IMG/VR virus record: IMGVR_UViG_3300027743_000055
Coordinates: 1 to 40,041 of that record
DNA: 40,041 nt
Direction: 5' to 3' (one strand)
Source of the DNA: a virus
Shown: positions 22,284 through 30,963 of the stretch, one piece after another
How positions within the stretch are numbered: the first letter of the stretch is position 1
How the letters are laid out: the number at the start of each line of letters is the position of its first letter
Made by a program: the position numbers and the translations under genes
The notes under the pieces: generated by a model
What the model was told of the DNA's origin: nothing
Database searches by the model: none
Seen by the model: only the letters and a program-made list of their open reading frames with translations

Positions 22284-22934
22284 ATGGCAACCACACAGGA
22301 TTTAATCAATTCGGCTTTGCGACTCATTCGCGTGCTCGACTCCGGCGAAACGCCAACGGCAACGGAAAGCAACGACGCCCTAACCGCGCTGAACCAGATG
22401 ATCAGCAACTGGTCCGCGGCGGGCGTACCCATCTATCAAGAGAGCAAGGATACGATCACGCTCACGGGCGCGGCGAACTATCCGCTCGTCACCAGACCCA
22501 TCAAGATCACCTCCGCCCAGGTGAGCTTCGCCGGCATCAGCTTCCCGGTGGGCATCGTCACGTCGCAGCAGTGGACCCAGCCGAAGGACCGGACGGCCAC
22601 AAGCAAGTTCGCCAAGGAGTTGTACTGGGACGGCGGCTACCCGAACGGGATGGTCTGGCTCTGGCCGTTAGTCGCGGCGGGCAGTATGCTCGAGGTCTTC
22701 TCGCTCAAACCGCTCGCGCAATTCGCAAGTTTAGGCGACACCATCAACCTGCCGGCGGGCTACGAGCAGGCGCTACGCTTCGGGCTGGCCGGCGTACTCG
22801 CTCCGGAATACGGGACCGCATTACCGCCCGAATACCAGCAAGTCGCAGCCGAAGCCAAGCAGTCTATCGCATCGATGAACGCCTCGGTTATCGGACAAGC
22901 TCCGCCGGCCTCGGCAGTACCGGCGGCTGTCTAG
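22284..22934 (+). CDS. P22 gp4-like head-tail adaptor, copy 1, 216 aa
   Basis: The gp4 pattern is clear: an N-terminal helical bundle TTQDLINSALRLIRVLDSGE, then SNDALTALNQMISNWSAAGV, a strand YPLVTRPIKITSAQVSF, then YPNGMVWLWPLVAAGSMLEV and the C-terminal helix YEQALRFGLAGVLAPEYG. In P22, gp4 binds the portal and starts tail assembly. A good ribosome site (gaaggagga) precedes ATG 22284. A second gp4-like gene lies at 25810-26595, on the other side of the spike gene. Confidence 0.85.
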   Translation: MATTQDLINSALRLIRVLDSGETPTATESNDALTALNQMISNWSAAGVPIYQESKDTITLTGAANYPLVTRPIKITSAQVSFAGISFPVGIVTSQQWTQPKDRTATSKFAKELYWDGGYPNGMVWLWPLVAAGSMLEVFSLKPLAQFASLGDTINLPAGYEQALRFGLAGVLAPEYGTALPPEYQQVAAEAKQSIASMNASVIGQAPPASAVPAAV

Positions 22935-23695
22935 AACGTACAGAGCAGATCGCGCCAGGTGTGGACTTTCAGTTCTCCATCGAGATGATCCCAATCGATG
23001 ACGTCCTGTAATTCACCTCCCGGCCCGATGATGCTGATCTTCGGGTACAGTTTGGTGAGCACGTCATACAACTGACGCCTGGAATTGCCTGCAAACCAGC
23101 CGGCCGGCACGGGATTGTACTCGATCACCAGAATGGGCTTCTGCGATTCCAGGATGCGGCTCGCGCCCTGCAACGCCTTGATCTCGGCTCCCTCAACGTC
23201 CATCTTGATGAAATCGACACGTGAGATTCCGTAATCGTCCAGCGCCAGCGTCCGGACTTCTTCGCGATTCCCCCCGCGGCCCAGATGACTTGAGGTCATA
23301 TGGGTGCAGCCAAGCTCGGCTTCGGTCGAAAACATCTCGACCGTATCGCCGGAATGCTCGGTGATGGCGGCATTGTTTGCGGCCGCATTGACGATCCCGT
23401 TGCTCACAATATTGCGCCTCAGCAACTCATGTGCGGTGGGTGACGCTTCAAAAGCGTAGACCATACCCTTAGTAGCCAATCGCGCCAGCGGTAAGGTAAT
23501 CGCGCCGATATTGGCTCCCACGTCCAGGCATACGAAGTGCGGCTTGACGAACCGTTCGAGCACGGCAATGACGTGCGGCTCCCAGACGCCGGAATCCCGT
23601 ACCGGCTGAAACACCGTGACATCTTCGGCCAAGCCTTCTAACTGAAACGCCGGCTGATTCTTTAAGGGCTTGTAGTTCGCAGTCGCTGTATCCAT
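22931..23695 (-). CDS. FkbM-type SAM-dependent methyltransferase, 254 aa
   Basis: The Rossmann motif FVCLDVGANIGAITLPLARL (about 54-73) binds S-adenosylmethionine. VYAFEASPTAHELLRRNI and VDFIKMDVEGAEIKALQGA are the two further signatures of the FkbM family, and YNPVPAGWFAGNSRRQLYDV lies near the end. FkbM enzymes O-methylate sugars or small molecules, so surface-glycan methylation is a reasonable guess. The gene is antisense in the middle of the virion operon, between an adaptor and the spike, and overlaps the adaptor stop by 4 bases. It is an accessory insertion. Confidence 0.88.
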   Translation of the reverse strand: MDTATANYKPLKNQPAFQLEGLAEDVTVFQPVRDSGVWEPHVIAVLERFVKPHFVCLDVGANIGAITLPLARLATKGMVYAFEASPTAHELLRRNIVSNGIVNAAANNAAITEHSGDTVEMFSTEAELGCTHMTSSHLGRGGNREEVRTLALDDYGISRVDFIKMDVEGAEIKALQGASRILESQKPILVIEYNPVPAGWFAGNSRRQLYDVLTKLYPKISIIGPGGELQDVIDWDHLDGELKVHTWRDLLCTF

Positions 23696-23727
23696 CGAAT
23701 CCCAATATATCCGTAGGAAACGTTCTC

Positions 23728-25806
23728 ATGGCTGATTCTTGCGTTGAATTAATGAAGGGTACGCTCGTGCTGCCCGTTCCGGTCTACCCGTCGAACATCG
23801 TCACCGATGCTTCTTTGAAGGTAGCTGCGAATCAGGTCGCGACGACGCTGACGACGAAGGTCAGCTCGCTCGACACGCTTTTCCGGGTATCGGACACCTC
23901 GCGCCTCGTCGTTGACATGCTGCTCACGATCGACAACGAGATAGTCAGCGTCTCGGCGATCGACCACGCCTCGCATATCGTCACCGTGGTCCGCGGCTTC
24001 GACGGAACCGTCCCTACCTCCCACAACGCAGGCCGGCTCCTGCAAGCCTTCATCGACGCATGGCACCACAACTCCCTCGCCGCGGAAGTCAAAGCCATCG
24101 AAGCGGCGTTAGGCCCGAACTTATCGAACATCACCGGGAGCACGGCCATCGTCTCGCGCAACTATGCGTGGCTGCAATCTCCCGGTGGCAATCTCGTCGT
24201 CGGCAACAACATGATCACGCTGACCCCGGTCCCAAGGGGCGTCAACGGCTCGAACCAGAACCACTACGTCTATGTCTCGGGAGGAACCGGGGCGGCGGAA
24301 GCGTGCCTGATAACCGGCGGCACGGCCGTTTCGGGAGCGGACACGGGAACGCTCATTATCAACTGCGCGAACGCGCATAGCGGCTTCTGGACGGTGGGAA
24401 CAGCGACGGCCGGCATCCAGGAAGCGGTGCATGTATCGGCTGGCTCGGGCATCCCTATCCAAATTCCCGAAGGCAATAACGTCATCAACGCGACGACTAC
24501 TATTCCCTACACCACTGCGCTCCGCGGCTACGGCATGGGCTTGTCGCGCATTATCAGCGGCCCCAGTATGACGACGCAGCACGGGTTCGTGTTTTGGGGA
24601 GCGGGCCTGGTCGAGTACTCCGTGGTCGAAGACCTGATGTTTTTCGGAATCGCCGGTCAGACCCAGGGGTTTGCCATCTTAGTCAATACCCACAATTACT
24701 TCAAAGCGGAGCGGGTCTACATCTACACCTGGCCCAGCGGCGTCTATTTCAACAACGCTCATATCTCCCAGCTCACCGATGTCTATGTGTTCGACCCGGA
24801 GGACGTGACCGGCATAGGCGTCCATATCCAGGGGCTCTCCAGTTATGTCACGCGCCTAGATCGGGTGGTGGTGCAGGGCAACACCTCTCCCGGCGGAACG
24901 TCTCAACCCCTGGCCGGGTTACGCATCCGGCAGGTAGCGGACGTGATTGTGAAGGATTGTCACTTCATGGTCTGCAAGAACGGGATGCTCATCGACCCAT
25001 CCGGCGGGATGGGCGTCTCGAGCGTCAAGTGCGTGGCAACCTACTTCGATAACAGTTGGGGCAATGGCGTGCTGATCCAGCCGGGGGCGGGCTCCGGTGT
25101 TTACCGGACGGAGTTCCTCAGTTGCTGGTTCTCCGACAGCAAGGCTGGATGGGGCTTGCTCCTGACGGACAGCGAAGGCGGGGATATCAACGGGGTGATG
25201 GTGGACGAGTGTCAGTTCTACCGCAACTCTTCTTCGGGAATGCTTGCAGATGGAGGGGGGGCGGGAACGGTGCTCGGCGTCCGCGTCAACGGATCGGTTT
25301 TCTCCGGCAACAGCAACGCCACACCGAATACCGCCAGCGGGGCCGTATTCAACTGTAACGACTGGATGTTTACGAACAACCGCTCAGGACCTGCGGACGG
25401 ATTCGGCAACTCGCAGGCATACGGGCTATTCGTCTTCAGCGCAGCCAACAACAGCTACACCATCACCGGCAACGATCTGTCAGGCAATATGACTGGAGGT
25501 CTGGCGGATAACGGCGAGGGAATGTCAAAGGTAGTCCGCAATAACCGCGGCGTGAGCGACAAGGTGGCGACTATGGCTTCCGCGGCAACGCTCAACCTCG
25601 GAGCCGCCGGCGTCGAAGTGGTGAAGATTACCGGCACAACCGCGATCTCGACCATCACCGGAGGTTGGGAAGGGCGTGAGGTTACTTTGATCTTCACCCA
25701 GGCCGGGCATGGAGGTCTGGTGACCGGCGGCAATATCGGTCGGGCGCAGACGGCAGCGCTGTTTCAAAGCATACGCCTGAATTTTGATTCGGCTTTTTGG
25801 TATTGA
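23728..25806 (+). CDS. Tailspike with right-handed beta-helix, 692 aa
   Basis: The head-binding N-terminus (about 1-130) contains LFRVSDTSRLVVDMLLTIDN and IVTVVRGFDGTVPTSHNAG, a common phage spike/fibre anchoring domain. From about residue 240 the sequence runs in beta-helix coils: GIQEAVHVSAGSGIPIQIPE, the cap TALRGYGMGLSRIISG, then repeated turns (YSVVEDLMFFGIAGQTQGF, LTDVYVFDPEDVTGIGVHIQ, VIVKDCHFMVCKNGMLI). A short beta C-terminus trimerises. It probably binds or cleaves host surface polysaccharide, as P22 gp9 does. Catalytic acids cannot be placed without a structure. Confidence 0.85.
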   Translation: MADSCVELMKGTLVLPVPVYPSNIVTDASLKVAANQVATTLTTKVSSLDTLFRVSDTSRLVVDMLLTIDNEIVSVSAIDHASHIVTVVRGFDGTVPTSHNAGRLLQAFIDAWHHNSLAAEVKAIEAALGPNLSNITGSTAIVSRNYAWLQSPGGNLVVGNNMITLTPVPRGVNGSNQNHYVYVSGGTGAAEACLITGGTAVSGADTGTLIINCANAHSGFWTVGTATAGIQEAVHVSAGSGIPIQIPEGNNVINATTTIPYTTALRGYGMGLSRIISGPSMTTQHGFVFWGAGLVEYSVVEDLMFFGIAGQTQGFAILVNTHNYFKAERVYIYTWPSGVYFNNAHISQLTDVYVFDPEDVTGIGVHIQGLSSYVTRLDRVVVQGNTSPGGTSQPLAGLRIRQVADVIVKDCHFMVCKNGMLIDPSGGMGVSSVKCVATYFDNSWGNGVLIQPGAGSGVYRTEFLSCWFSDSKAGWGLLLTDSEGGDINGVMVDECQFYRNSSSGMLADGGGAGTVLGVRVNGSVFSGNSNATPNTASGAVFNCNDWMFTNNRSGPADGFGNSQAYGLFVFSAANNSYTITGNDLSGNMTGGLADNGEGMSKVVRNNRGVSDKVATMASAATLNLGAAGVEVVKITGTTAISTITGGWEGREVTLIFTQAGHGGLVTGGNIGRAQTAALFQSIRLNFDSAFWY

Positions 25807-25809
25807 GCT

Positions 25810-26595
25810 ATGTCTCTCTGGAACTCGGCTATCTGGAACTCGACGCAGTGGGGCGGAGGCTCGTCCTCTTCCGGAGGAGGCGTGCGCCCCGTCACTGCCG
25901 GCCAACTGATCTACGACGCTTACAGAGCTTTAGGAGTCTTAAGACCAGGCCAGCGCACCAGCCCCGAAGGCCATGATGACGCATTCGGCCTCTTGAATGA
26001 CATGGTGGACAGTTGGAACACCGAATCGCTCATGATCCCGTCGCTGACCCGCAATGTCTATCCCCTGACCGCAGGGGTGGGCTCGTACACGCTGGGACCT
26101 GGAGGGAGTTTGGGTGGAGAACGGCCCCAGCGCGTCGTGAGCGCGGCATTGGTAAGCTGCGATTGCGGATGTGGTTGCTCCGATGGAAACTGTCAAAACT
26201 TGAAGCTGATGACCGGATGGCAGGACTGCTGTTCCGGTTGCGGCATCTACATCGACGGCGCGTACCCTGACGCCAACATCAACATCAATCCCCCACCGGC
26301 AGAGGGCCAGTCGTTAGCTCTTCAGTCCTGGGGTACGCTCTCGGGCTTCGCGGATCTCGATACGCCGTACGGCTTCGCCCCAGGCTATGCATTAGCTCTA
26401 CGTTGGAACCTCGCGGTGCAGCTTGCGCCCTACGCTCTCATCATGATGAAGATCCCGTCGAATCTCTTGCAGCAGATCGAGGCGCAGGCGATCCAGGCGA
26501 AGGCCGCTGTTAAGAGTTTCAACAGCCGCGTGCCAACGATGGACACCGGATTCGGCGGCGGGCAGTACGACATTTGCCAGGACCGGTATATATGA
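25810..26595 (+). CDS. P22 gp4-like adaptor, copy 2, with Cys-rich insertion, 261 aa
   Basis: This has the same fold signature as 22284-22934: [56 protein letters not shown], and the C-terminal helix [20 protein letters not shown]. It differs by an N-terminal Trp/Gly/Ser tail ([16 protein letters not shown]) and by an insertion at residues 117-144 with eight cysteines ([12 protein letters not shown], then CCSGCG). Those could form a metal cluster or disulfides. Two adaptors of one type in one operon suggest successive rings of the tail, or a duplicated and diverged copy. Confidence 0.8.
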   Translation: MSLWNSAIWNSTQWGGGSSSSGGGVRPVTAGQLIYDAYRALGVLRPGQRTSPEGHDDAFGLLNDMVDSWNTESLMIPSLTRNVYPLTAGVGSYTLGPGGSLGGERPQRVVSAALVSCDCGCGCSDGNCQNLKLMTGWQDCCSGCGIYIDGAYPDANININPPPAEGQSLALQSWGTLSGFADLDTPYGFAPGYALALRWNLAVQLAPYALIMMKIPSNLLQQIEAQAIQAKAAVKSFNSRVPTMDTGFGGGQYDICQDRYI

Positions 26596-28172
26596 GCGGC
26601 TGTGTAGCGATCGCGGGCCCTCCCGGACCTCCGGGACCCACAGGGCCTGTTGGACCGCAGGGACCGCTAGGACCGTCCGGCGGCCCCACCGGACCCCAAG
26701 GGCCGCAGGGCGTACAGGGCATTCAGGGGCCGCAGGGAGAGCAGGGAATCCAGGGCGTTCCAGGTCCACAGGGAGTGGAAGGGCCTCCGGGAGTCGGCGT
26801 CAATACCAAGGGAACGGTTCCCTCGTTCGCGAATCTTCCCACAGGGGCGGCTCCGGGAGATGCCTACATCACGGCGGACACCGGCGATCTGTGGGTATGG
26901 AGCCAGATCGGGGAATGGGTGAATGCCGGCCATATCGTCGGCCCGGAAGGTCCCGAAGGCCCGATTGGGCCGCAGGGGCCGCAAGGCGTTCCAGGGCCGC
27001 AAGGGGTTCAGGGCATCCAAGGTCCCGCGGGCGAACCTCCCCCGGTTGTCATCAACGCGCAGACCGGGAACAGCTACACGCTGGTTGCCGCCGACGACAA
27101 GGCGGTCGTCACGTTCAGCAATGGAACGGCGGTCACGCTCACTGTCCCGGCGGGCCTGCCCGTTGGATTCTCCTGCACGATCCTCCAGCTCGGCGCGGGA
27201 CAGGTGACGGTCACCGCATCCGGCACGACGATCGTTCAGCGGCAAGACTTCACCGCAACCGCCGGCCAGTATGCGGTCATATCGCTGCTCTCCTATGCGA
27301 CGAACGTGTACGACTTGAGCGGCGACCTGGGCGCATCAACGGCAATCGGACCGAATACCTACTGGCGGCTGTACATGACGGCAACCTCGACCAACGACGC
27401 CGCGCAGATAGCGGAGTTGGAGATGTACAACGCGAGCGGGACGCTGCTGACCACCGGCGGCACGCCTACAGCGTCGGCCAGCTACAGCGGCAACCCTCCC
27501 ACTCTGGCATTCAACAATAACCAGGCGGATGGGTGGAGTTCCGGTCTGGTAAGCAGCCCGTGGTGGCTGCAATATCAATTCGCGGCTCCTGTGCTCGTCG
27601 CTTCGATACGGATTGTGACGACCGGCACCTATCTCCCGGTAACGTTTAAACTCCAGTACTCGAACAATGGCTCGACCTGGAATGATGCGCTCACTGTGAC
27701 GGGCCTCACATGGACAGGCATCAAGCGATCGGCATCCTTTGCGCTTTCGCCGGCGGCTGGGATGTACTCCGCGTGGCGTGTGAAGTTCAACACCAACGGC
27801 GGCAACACCGCGGCTGGACTGGAGGAGCTGGAGTTCCGGGAGTCGGTCGGAGGCGCGGATATCACTACGACAACCGCGAATTATGCGATCTCCATAGGGG
27901 AATTCGGCGGCACGCCTACCCCGAACGCATTTGACAATACCGCTGCCGCCTGGGCGTACAACGTTGCCGTTCCCGGCGCGTGGATCGGGTACTGCTTCGC
28001 AAGCGCCAAGCAGATCTTGCAGGTATCCATCAAGGCGAGTACCGGCAATGCCGCGCCGGTAGACTTCGACGTTCAGGGAAGCAATGACGGCGGGATGACC
28101 TGGACAACGGTGCGGAACTTCGTAACACCCGCGACGTGGACGAACGGAGAGACGCGGCTGTTCAACATTTAG
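26592..28172 (+). CDS. Collagen-like tail fibre with two discoidin-type domains, 526 aa
   Basis: ATG 26592 overlaps the previous stop (ATGA). Two Gly-X-Y blocks ([19 protein letters not shown] onward, residues about 9-68, and [19 protein letters not shown], about 120-148) flank a short globular linker ([20 protein letters not shown]). A beta domain follows, then a discoidin/F5-8C-like domain ([58 protein letters not shown]). A second, more divergent copy ends the protein ([39 protein letters not shown]). Collagen stalks carry trimeric phage fibres and discoidin-type domains bind sugars, so this is a likely receptor-binding fibre. Confidence 0.82.
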   Translation: MSGCVAIAGPPGPPGPTGPVGPQGPLGPSGGPTGPQGPQGVQGIQGPQGEQGIQGVPGPQGVEGPPGVGVNTKGTVPSFANLPTGAAPGDAYITADTGDLWVWSQIGEWVNAGHIVGPEGPEGPIGPQGPQGVPGPQGVQGIQGPAGEPPPVVINAQTGNSYTLVAADDKAVVTFSNGTAVTLTVPAGLPVGFSCTILQLGAGQVTVTASGTTIVQRQDFTATAGQYAVISLLSYATNVYDLSGDLGASTAIGPNTYWRLYMTATSTNDAAQIAELEMYNASGTLLTTGGTPTASASYSGNPPTLAFNNNQADGWSSGLVSSPWWLQYQFAAPVLVASIRIVTTGTYLPVTFKLQYSNNGSTWNDALTVTGLTWTGIKRSASFALSPAAGMYSAWRVKFNTNGGNTAAGLEELEFRESVGGADITTTTANYAISIGEFGGTPTPNAFDNTAAAWAYNVAVPGAWIGYCFASAKQILQVSIKASTGNAAPVDFDVQGSNDGGMTWTTVRNFVTPATWTNGETRLFNI

Positions 28173-28179
28173 GGCTCTT

Positions 28180-29670
28180 ATGCCGATCACACCATTTTCT
28201 TTGTGCGGTCCTACGTTCCAGACCCGTGACGGGCTATGGAATTCCGAACGCTGCACCAATTTCTATCCCAGCGGAGACATGAGCGGACACGCCAAGTCGA
28301 AGATATCGCTCCAGCCGTGTCCCGGCCTGCACAAGTTCTGCGACGTAGTCTCCGCAACCGGAAGCCCTGGAATACGAGGAATGTTTGCCGGGGATAACCG
28401 CTTATTTGTGGACGTGGCGTCACGGTTCATGGAGGTCTTCGAGGACGGCACAACCAAAGAAGCGGCAGGCACTACGGGAGCGGGATACACGCCGGTCCAG
28501 TTCGCAGCCTCGGGACTCTCGGTCATGGTTGCGACAGGCGATTCGATCTGGAGAGTTTCCGGCGCCACGCCGGGAAGCACGGACCTTACAGTCACGAAAA
28601 CCTACGACGGGGCTATCTCGGTCGTCTGGCTGGACGGCTACTACATAATTTTGCTGAAGGACTCGAACACCATCCAACTCAGCGACCTCAACTCGGACGG
28701 GGACCCGGCCTGGCATGCCGGCGACCCCGATTACCCTGGCGGCCCCTGGAACCCGCTCGACCAGCAGACGAAGATGGGTAGTCTCGACCGGCTGGTGCGG
28801 CTCGAGGTGCATGAAGGCAACCTGTGGTTGTTCGGGCGCGAGACGATCGACGTCTGGTACAACAGCGGAGACGCGGACTTTCCCTTCAGACGCATCAGCG
28901 GAGCAATGGTCGATCAAGGCACGTCGGCCCCGTGGTCTGTTGCGCAGATAGACAGAAAACTCTACTGGCTGGGCCGGGACAAGAGAGGAAGAGGACGGGT
29001 CTTCAGGACCGAAGGCTACACGCCAGTCCCGATCAGCAACCCAGCCATCGAATATCTCATCGATTCCTATCTCGACCTCGGGACCGATCACGCGATCACC
29101 GGCTACGGCTACCAGGAGGACGGCCAAACTTTTTATGTGCTCTCCTTCCCCACCTATGCCCAGGCGACACTCGTCTACGATTTAACGACGAACATGTGGC
29201 ATGAGCGAGCCAGGTGGAACGGAACCGCCTGGGAGCAGTGGCGCGGGGCTTCGTTCCATGCGCACGTCTGGGGCAAGCACATTGTTTCCCGGTGGTCACC
29301 GGACGGCCCCTATATCGGCCCCGATCACAGACGCTTGTGGGAAATGAACGTGCAGTTCCCGGACGACGAAGGATTGCCGATCCGGAGGCAGCGCATAGCT
29401 CCGTATGTCCAGGCCGAGCAGCAATTCTTACAGCACCACTACCTGCGGCTGTATACGGACTCGGCGTCGAACGTGAACATGCGCTACCGCAACGACGAAG
29501 GGACCGCCTGGTCAACGCCAAGAGTTGTCGCGCCGTTCAAGCATGAAGTGAAGTACAGAAGATTGGGGCGGGCTCGCGACCGGCTCTACGATATCTGGAT
29601 CGACGACGCGACGAAGCCGCCGATGATTGCCGAAGGCTGGTTGAACCTGTCGCCGTCTCTTGAGAGGTAA
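28180..29670 (+). CDS. Packaged-DNA stabilisation protein, P22 gp10-like, 496 aa
   Basis: The opening segment, CGPTFQTRDGLWNSERCTNF, then KISLQPCPGLHKFCDV, and RGMFAGDNRLFVDVASRFMEV, is typical of the gp10 family, which forms the hexameric tail hub below gp4 and closes the channel after packaging. Later motifs PFRRISGAMVDQGTSAPWSV, WLGRDKRGRGRVFRTEGYTP and YQEDGQTFYVLSFPTYAQAT show a beta-propeller-like repeat pattern. Length is close to the family norm of about 470. It follows the fibre gene by 7 bases. Confidence 0.88.
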   Translation: MPITPFSLCGPTFQTRDGLWNSERCTNFYPSGDMSGHAKSKISLQPCPGLHKFCDVVSATGSPGIRGMFAGDNRLFVDVASRFMEVFEDGTTKEAAGTTGAGYTPVQFAASGLSVMVATGDSIWRVSGATPGSTDLTVTKTYDGAISVVWLDGYYIILLKDSNTIQLSDLNSDGDPAWHAGDPDYPGGPWNPLDQQTKMGSLDRLVRLEVHEGNLWLFGRETIDVWYNSGDADFPFRRISGAMVDQGTSAPWSVAQIDRKLYWLGRDKRGRGRVFRTEGYTPVPISNPAIEYLIDSYLDLGTDHAITGYGYQEDGQTFYVLSFPTYAQATLVYDLTTNMWHERARWNGTAWEQWRGASFHAHVWGKHIVSRWSPDGPYIGPDHRRLWEMNVQFPDDEGLPIRRQRIAPYVQAEQQFLQHHYLRLYTDSASNVNMRYRNDEGTAWSTPRVVAPFKHEVKYRRLGRARDRLYDIWIDDATKPPMIAEGWLNLSPSLER

Positions 29671-29708
29671 GCCGCCTTAACCTAGCGGCATTGCCGGTTA
29701 CCAACCGG
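29671..29708. other. Two adjacent hairpins after the gp10-like gene
   Basis: gccgc (29671-29675) pairs with gcggc (29685-29689). ccggtt (29694-29699) pairs with aaccgg (29703-29708). They start at the stop codon of the gp10-like gene. No T-run follows on the + strand, so they may be RNA-processing or attenuating structures more than a true terminator. The remainder to 29745 holds no gene. Confidence 0.35.
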
Positions 29709-29745
29709 AGGCTACTGCTTGCGCAGAGAGGCGCACGGCAGAGAT

Positions 29746-29955
29746 TTAACGCCTAAGGGGCGATGTACGCTCCTCAAGGCGCGTGATGCGTTCGGCATGA
29801 TCGTCCAATTTGGTTTCGATTCGTCCAAGTCGCGTGATGATATCGGCTAGTTGCGTGTGCAGCGGTTTAGTGACAACGGCATAGATTCCACCAAATAACG
29901 CCGCATAAGCAGCGACAACAGCGGCTATTGCCTGCCATACCTGAGGATCTTTCAA
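29746..29955 (-). CDS. Holin-like small membrane protein with coiled coil, 69 aa
   Basis: One membrane span (VWQAIAAVVAAYAALFGGIY, about 6-25) is followed by KPLHTQLADIITRLGRIETK and an amphipathic charged helix. This is the form of XhlA-like or hemolysin-type holin accessories. The start is TTG 29955 with aggag at the right distance (gcaggagaacctca). The gene is antisense inside the virion operon. It and 14394-14579 are the best lysis candidates, but no endolysin accompanies either. Confidence 0.55.
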   Translation of the reverse strand: MKDPQVWQAIAAVVAAYAALFGGIYAVVTKPLHTQLADIITRLGRIETKLDDHAERITRLEERTSPLRR

Positions 29956-30005
29956 TGAGGTTCTCCTGCTGAATGGTGTTCAGCTACATCTATCGTAACA
30001 AGTAA

Positions 30006-30953
30006 ATGCCACGCCAAGCCCCGTCCGGCGATCAACTGCCATTGCAGCAGGCGGTTGTTGACCAGCGGCGATTGCTCACGGTCCCGTGGGTCGGGTTCCT
30101 GCAACGGCTCTACGATCTCGCAAGCTCGAAGCTGTACGTCGAAGGGACGCACGCGCAGAGGGTCGGCGCCAGCCCTCCCACTCTCGAAAATCCCGGCACG
30201 CCTGCCGGCCAACCGGGAAGCAAGAACGGCCCCGGAACCTTCTTCTACGAGACTGACCGCGGCGTGCTGTACCAGTCGAGATTGGTCATAGATCCGGCCA
30301 CTCCGGACGATCCGCCGGTCCCGGCATGGGTGTATGTCAGCGGCACTATGCGCAATACTCTCGCGAACAAGCCAACGGACCTGGGATGGAAACCAACGAA
30401 CAAGACGGTGGACACCGGCTTCCTCTTCTACGCGACAGACTACGCGCACACCTGGAGATGGACCGGAACCACATGGGAGTTCGCGCCGGGAGACAGGTTC
30501 AGCGGGGAGATCGCGTGGTTCGCGCTTCCCTTGGGAACAGGCTGGGCCTTGTGCGATGGCTCGCCAACCACGATGACCACGCCAACGGCAACCACCGTAG
30601 CCGTCAACACACCGAACTTAATCGGGGCGTATGCCAAAGGCGCGACAGGCTATACGGGAACGGTCATTCCGGCAAGCGGCTCGCTGGCCGGCGGGACGAC
30701 AGACGCGGAATCCGGCCACACCCACGCGATCGACCATGACCATCCGTCATTCCAGTCGAGCGGTAGCGCGGTGGACAGCACGTTTTCCGGCGGGCCATAC
30801 GAGGGCGTGAGCCCCGCGCACAAACACAACATCGACGTACCGGCATACGCCGGAACGTCAGGCGCTGGCTCGGCGCACACGCACACGATCGGGTCTATGC
30901 CGGTGACAGCGGAACCGAAGCACGTCGATCTGATGCCGTACTTGCGGAGATAA
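30006..30953 (+). CDS. Tail fibre / collar-domain protein, 315 aa
   Basis: The N-terminal part (LPLQQAVVDQRRLLTVPWVG, FLQRLYDLASSKLYVEGTHA) recalls fibre attachment segments. The middle has FYETDRGVLYQSRL and TWRWTGTTWEFAPG. The end is a phage tail-collar domain: GEIAWFALPLGTGWALCDGS, then NTPNLIGAYAKGATGYTG, a histidine-rich region (ESGHTHAIDHDHPSF, SPAHKHNIDVPAYA, SAHTHTIGSMP), and KHVDLMPYLRR. His-x-His repeats in such domains often bind iron along trimeric needle fibres. It is likely a distal fibre or needle component. Confidence 0.8.
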   Translation: MPRQAPSGDQLPLQQAVVDQRRLLTVPWVGFLQRLYDLASSKLYVEGTHAQRVGASPPTLENPGTPAGQPGSKNGPGTFFYETDRGVLYQSRLVIDPATPDDPPVPAWVYVSGTMRNTLANKPTDLGWKPTNKTVDTGFLFYATDYAHTWRWTGTTWEFAPGDRFSGEIAWFALPLGTGWALCDGSPTTMTTPTATTVAVNTPNLIGAYAKGATGYTGTVIPASGSLAGGTTDAESGHTHAIDHDHPSFQSSGSAVDSTFSGGPYEGVSPAHKHNIDVPAYAGTSGAGSAHTHTIGSMPVTAEPKHVDLMPYLRR

Positions 30954-30963
30954 GGAGATTCTT

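Noticed and set aside
29671-29708. Rho-independent terminator after the gp10-like gene
   Set aside because: Two good hairpins are present but no T-run follows on the + strand, and further virion genes continue downstream.
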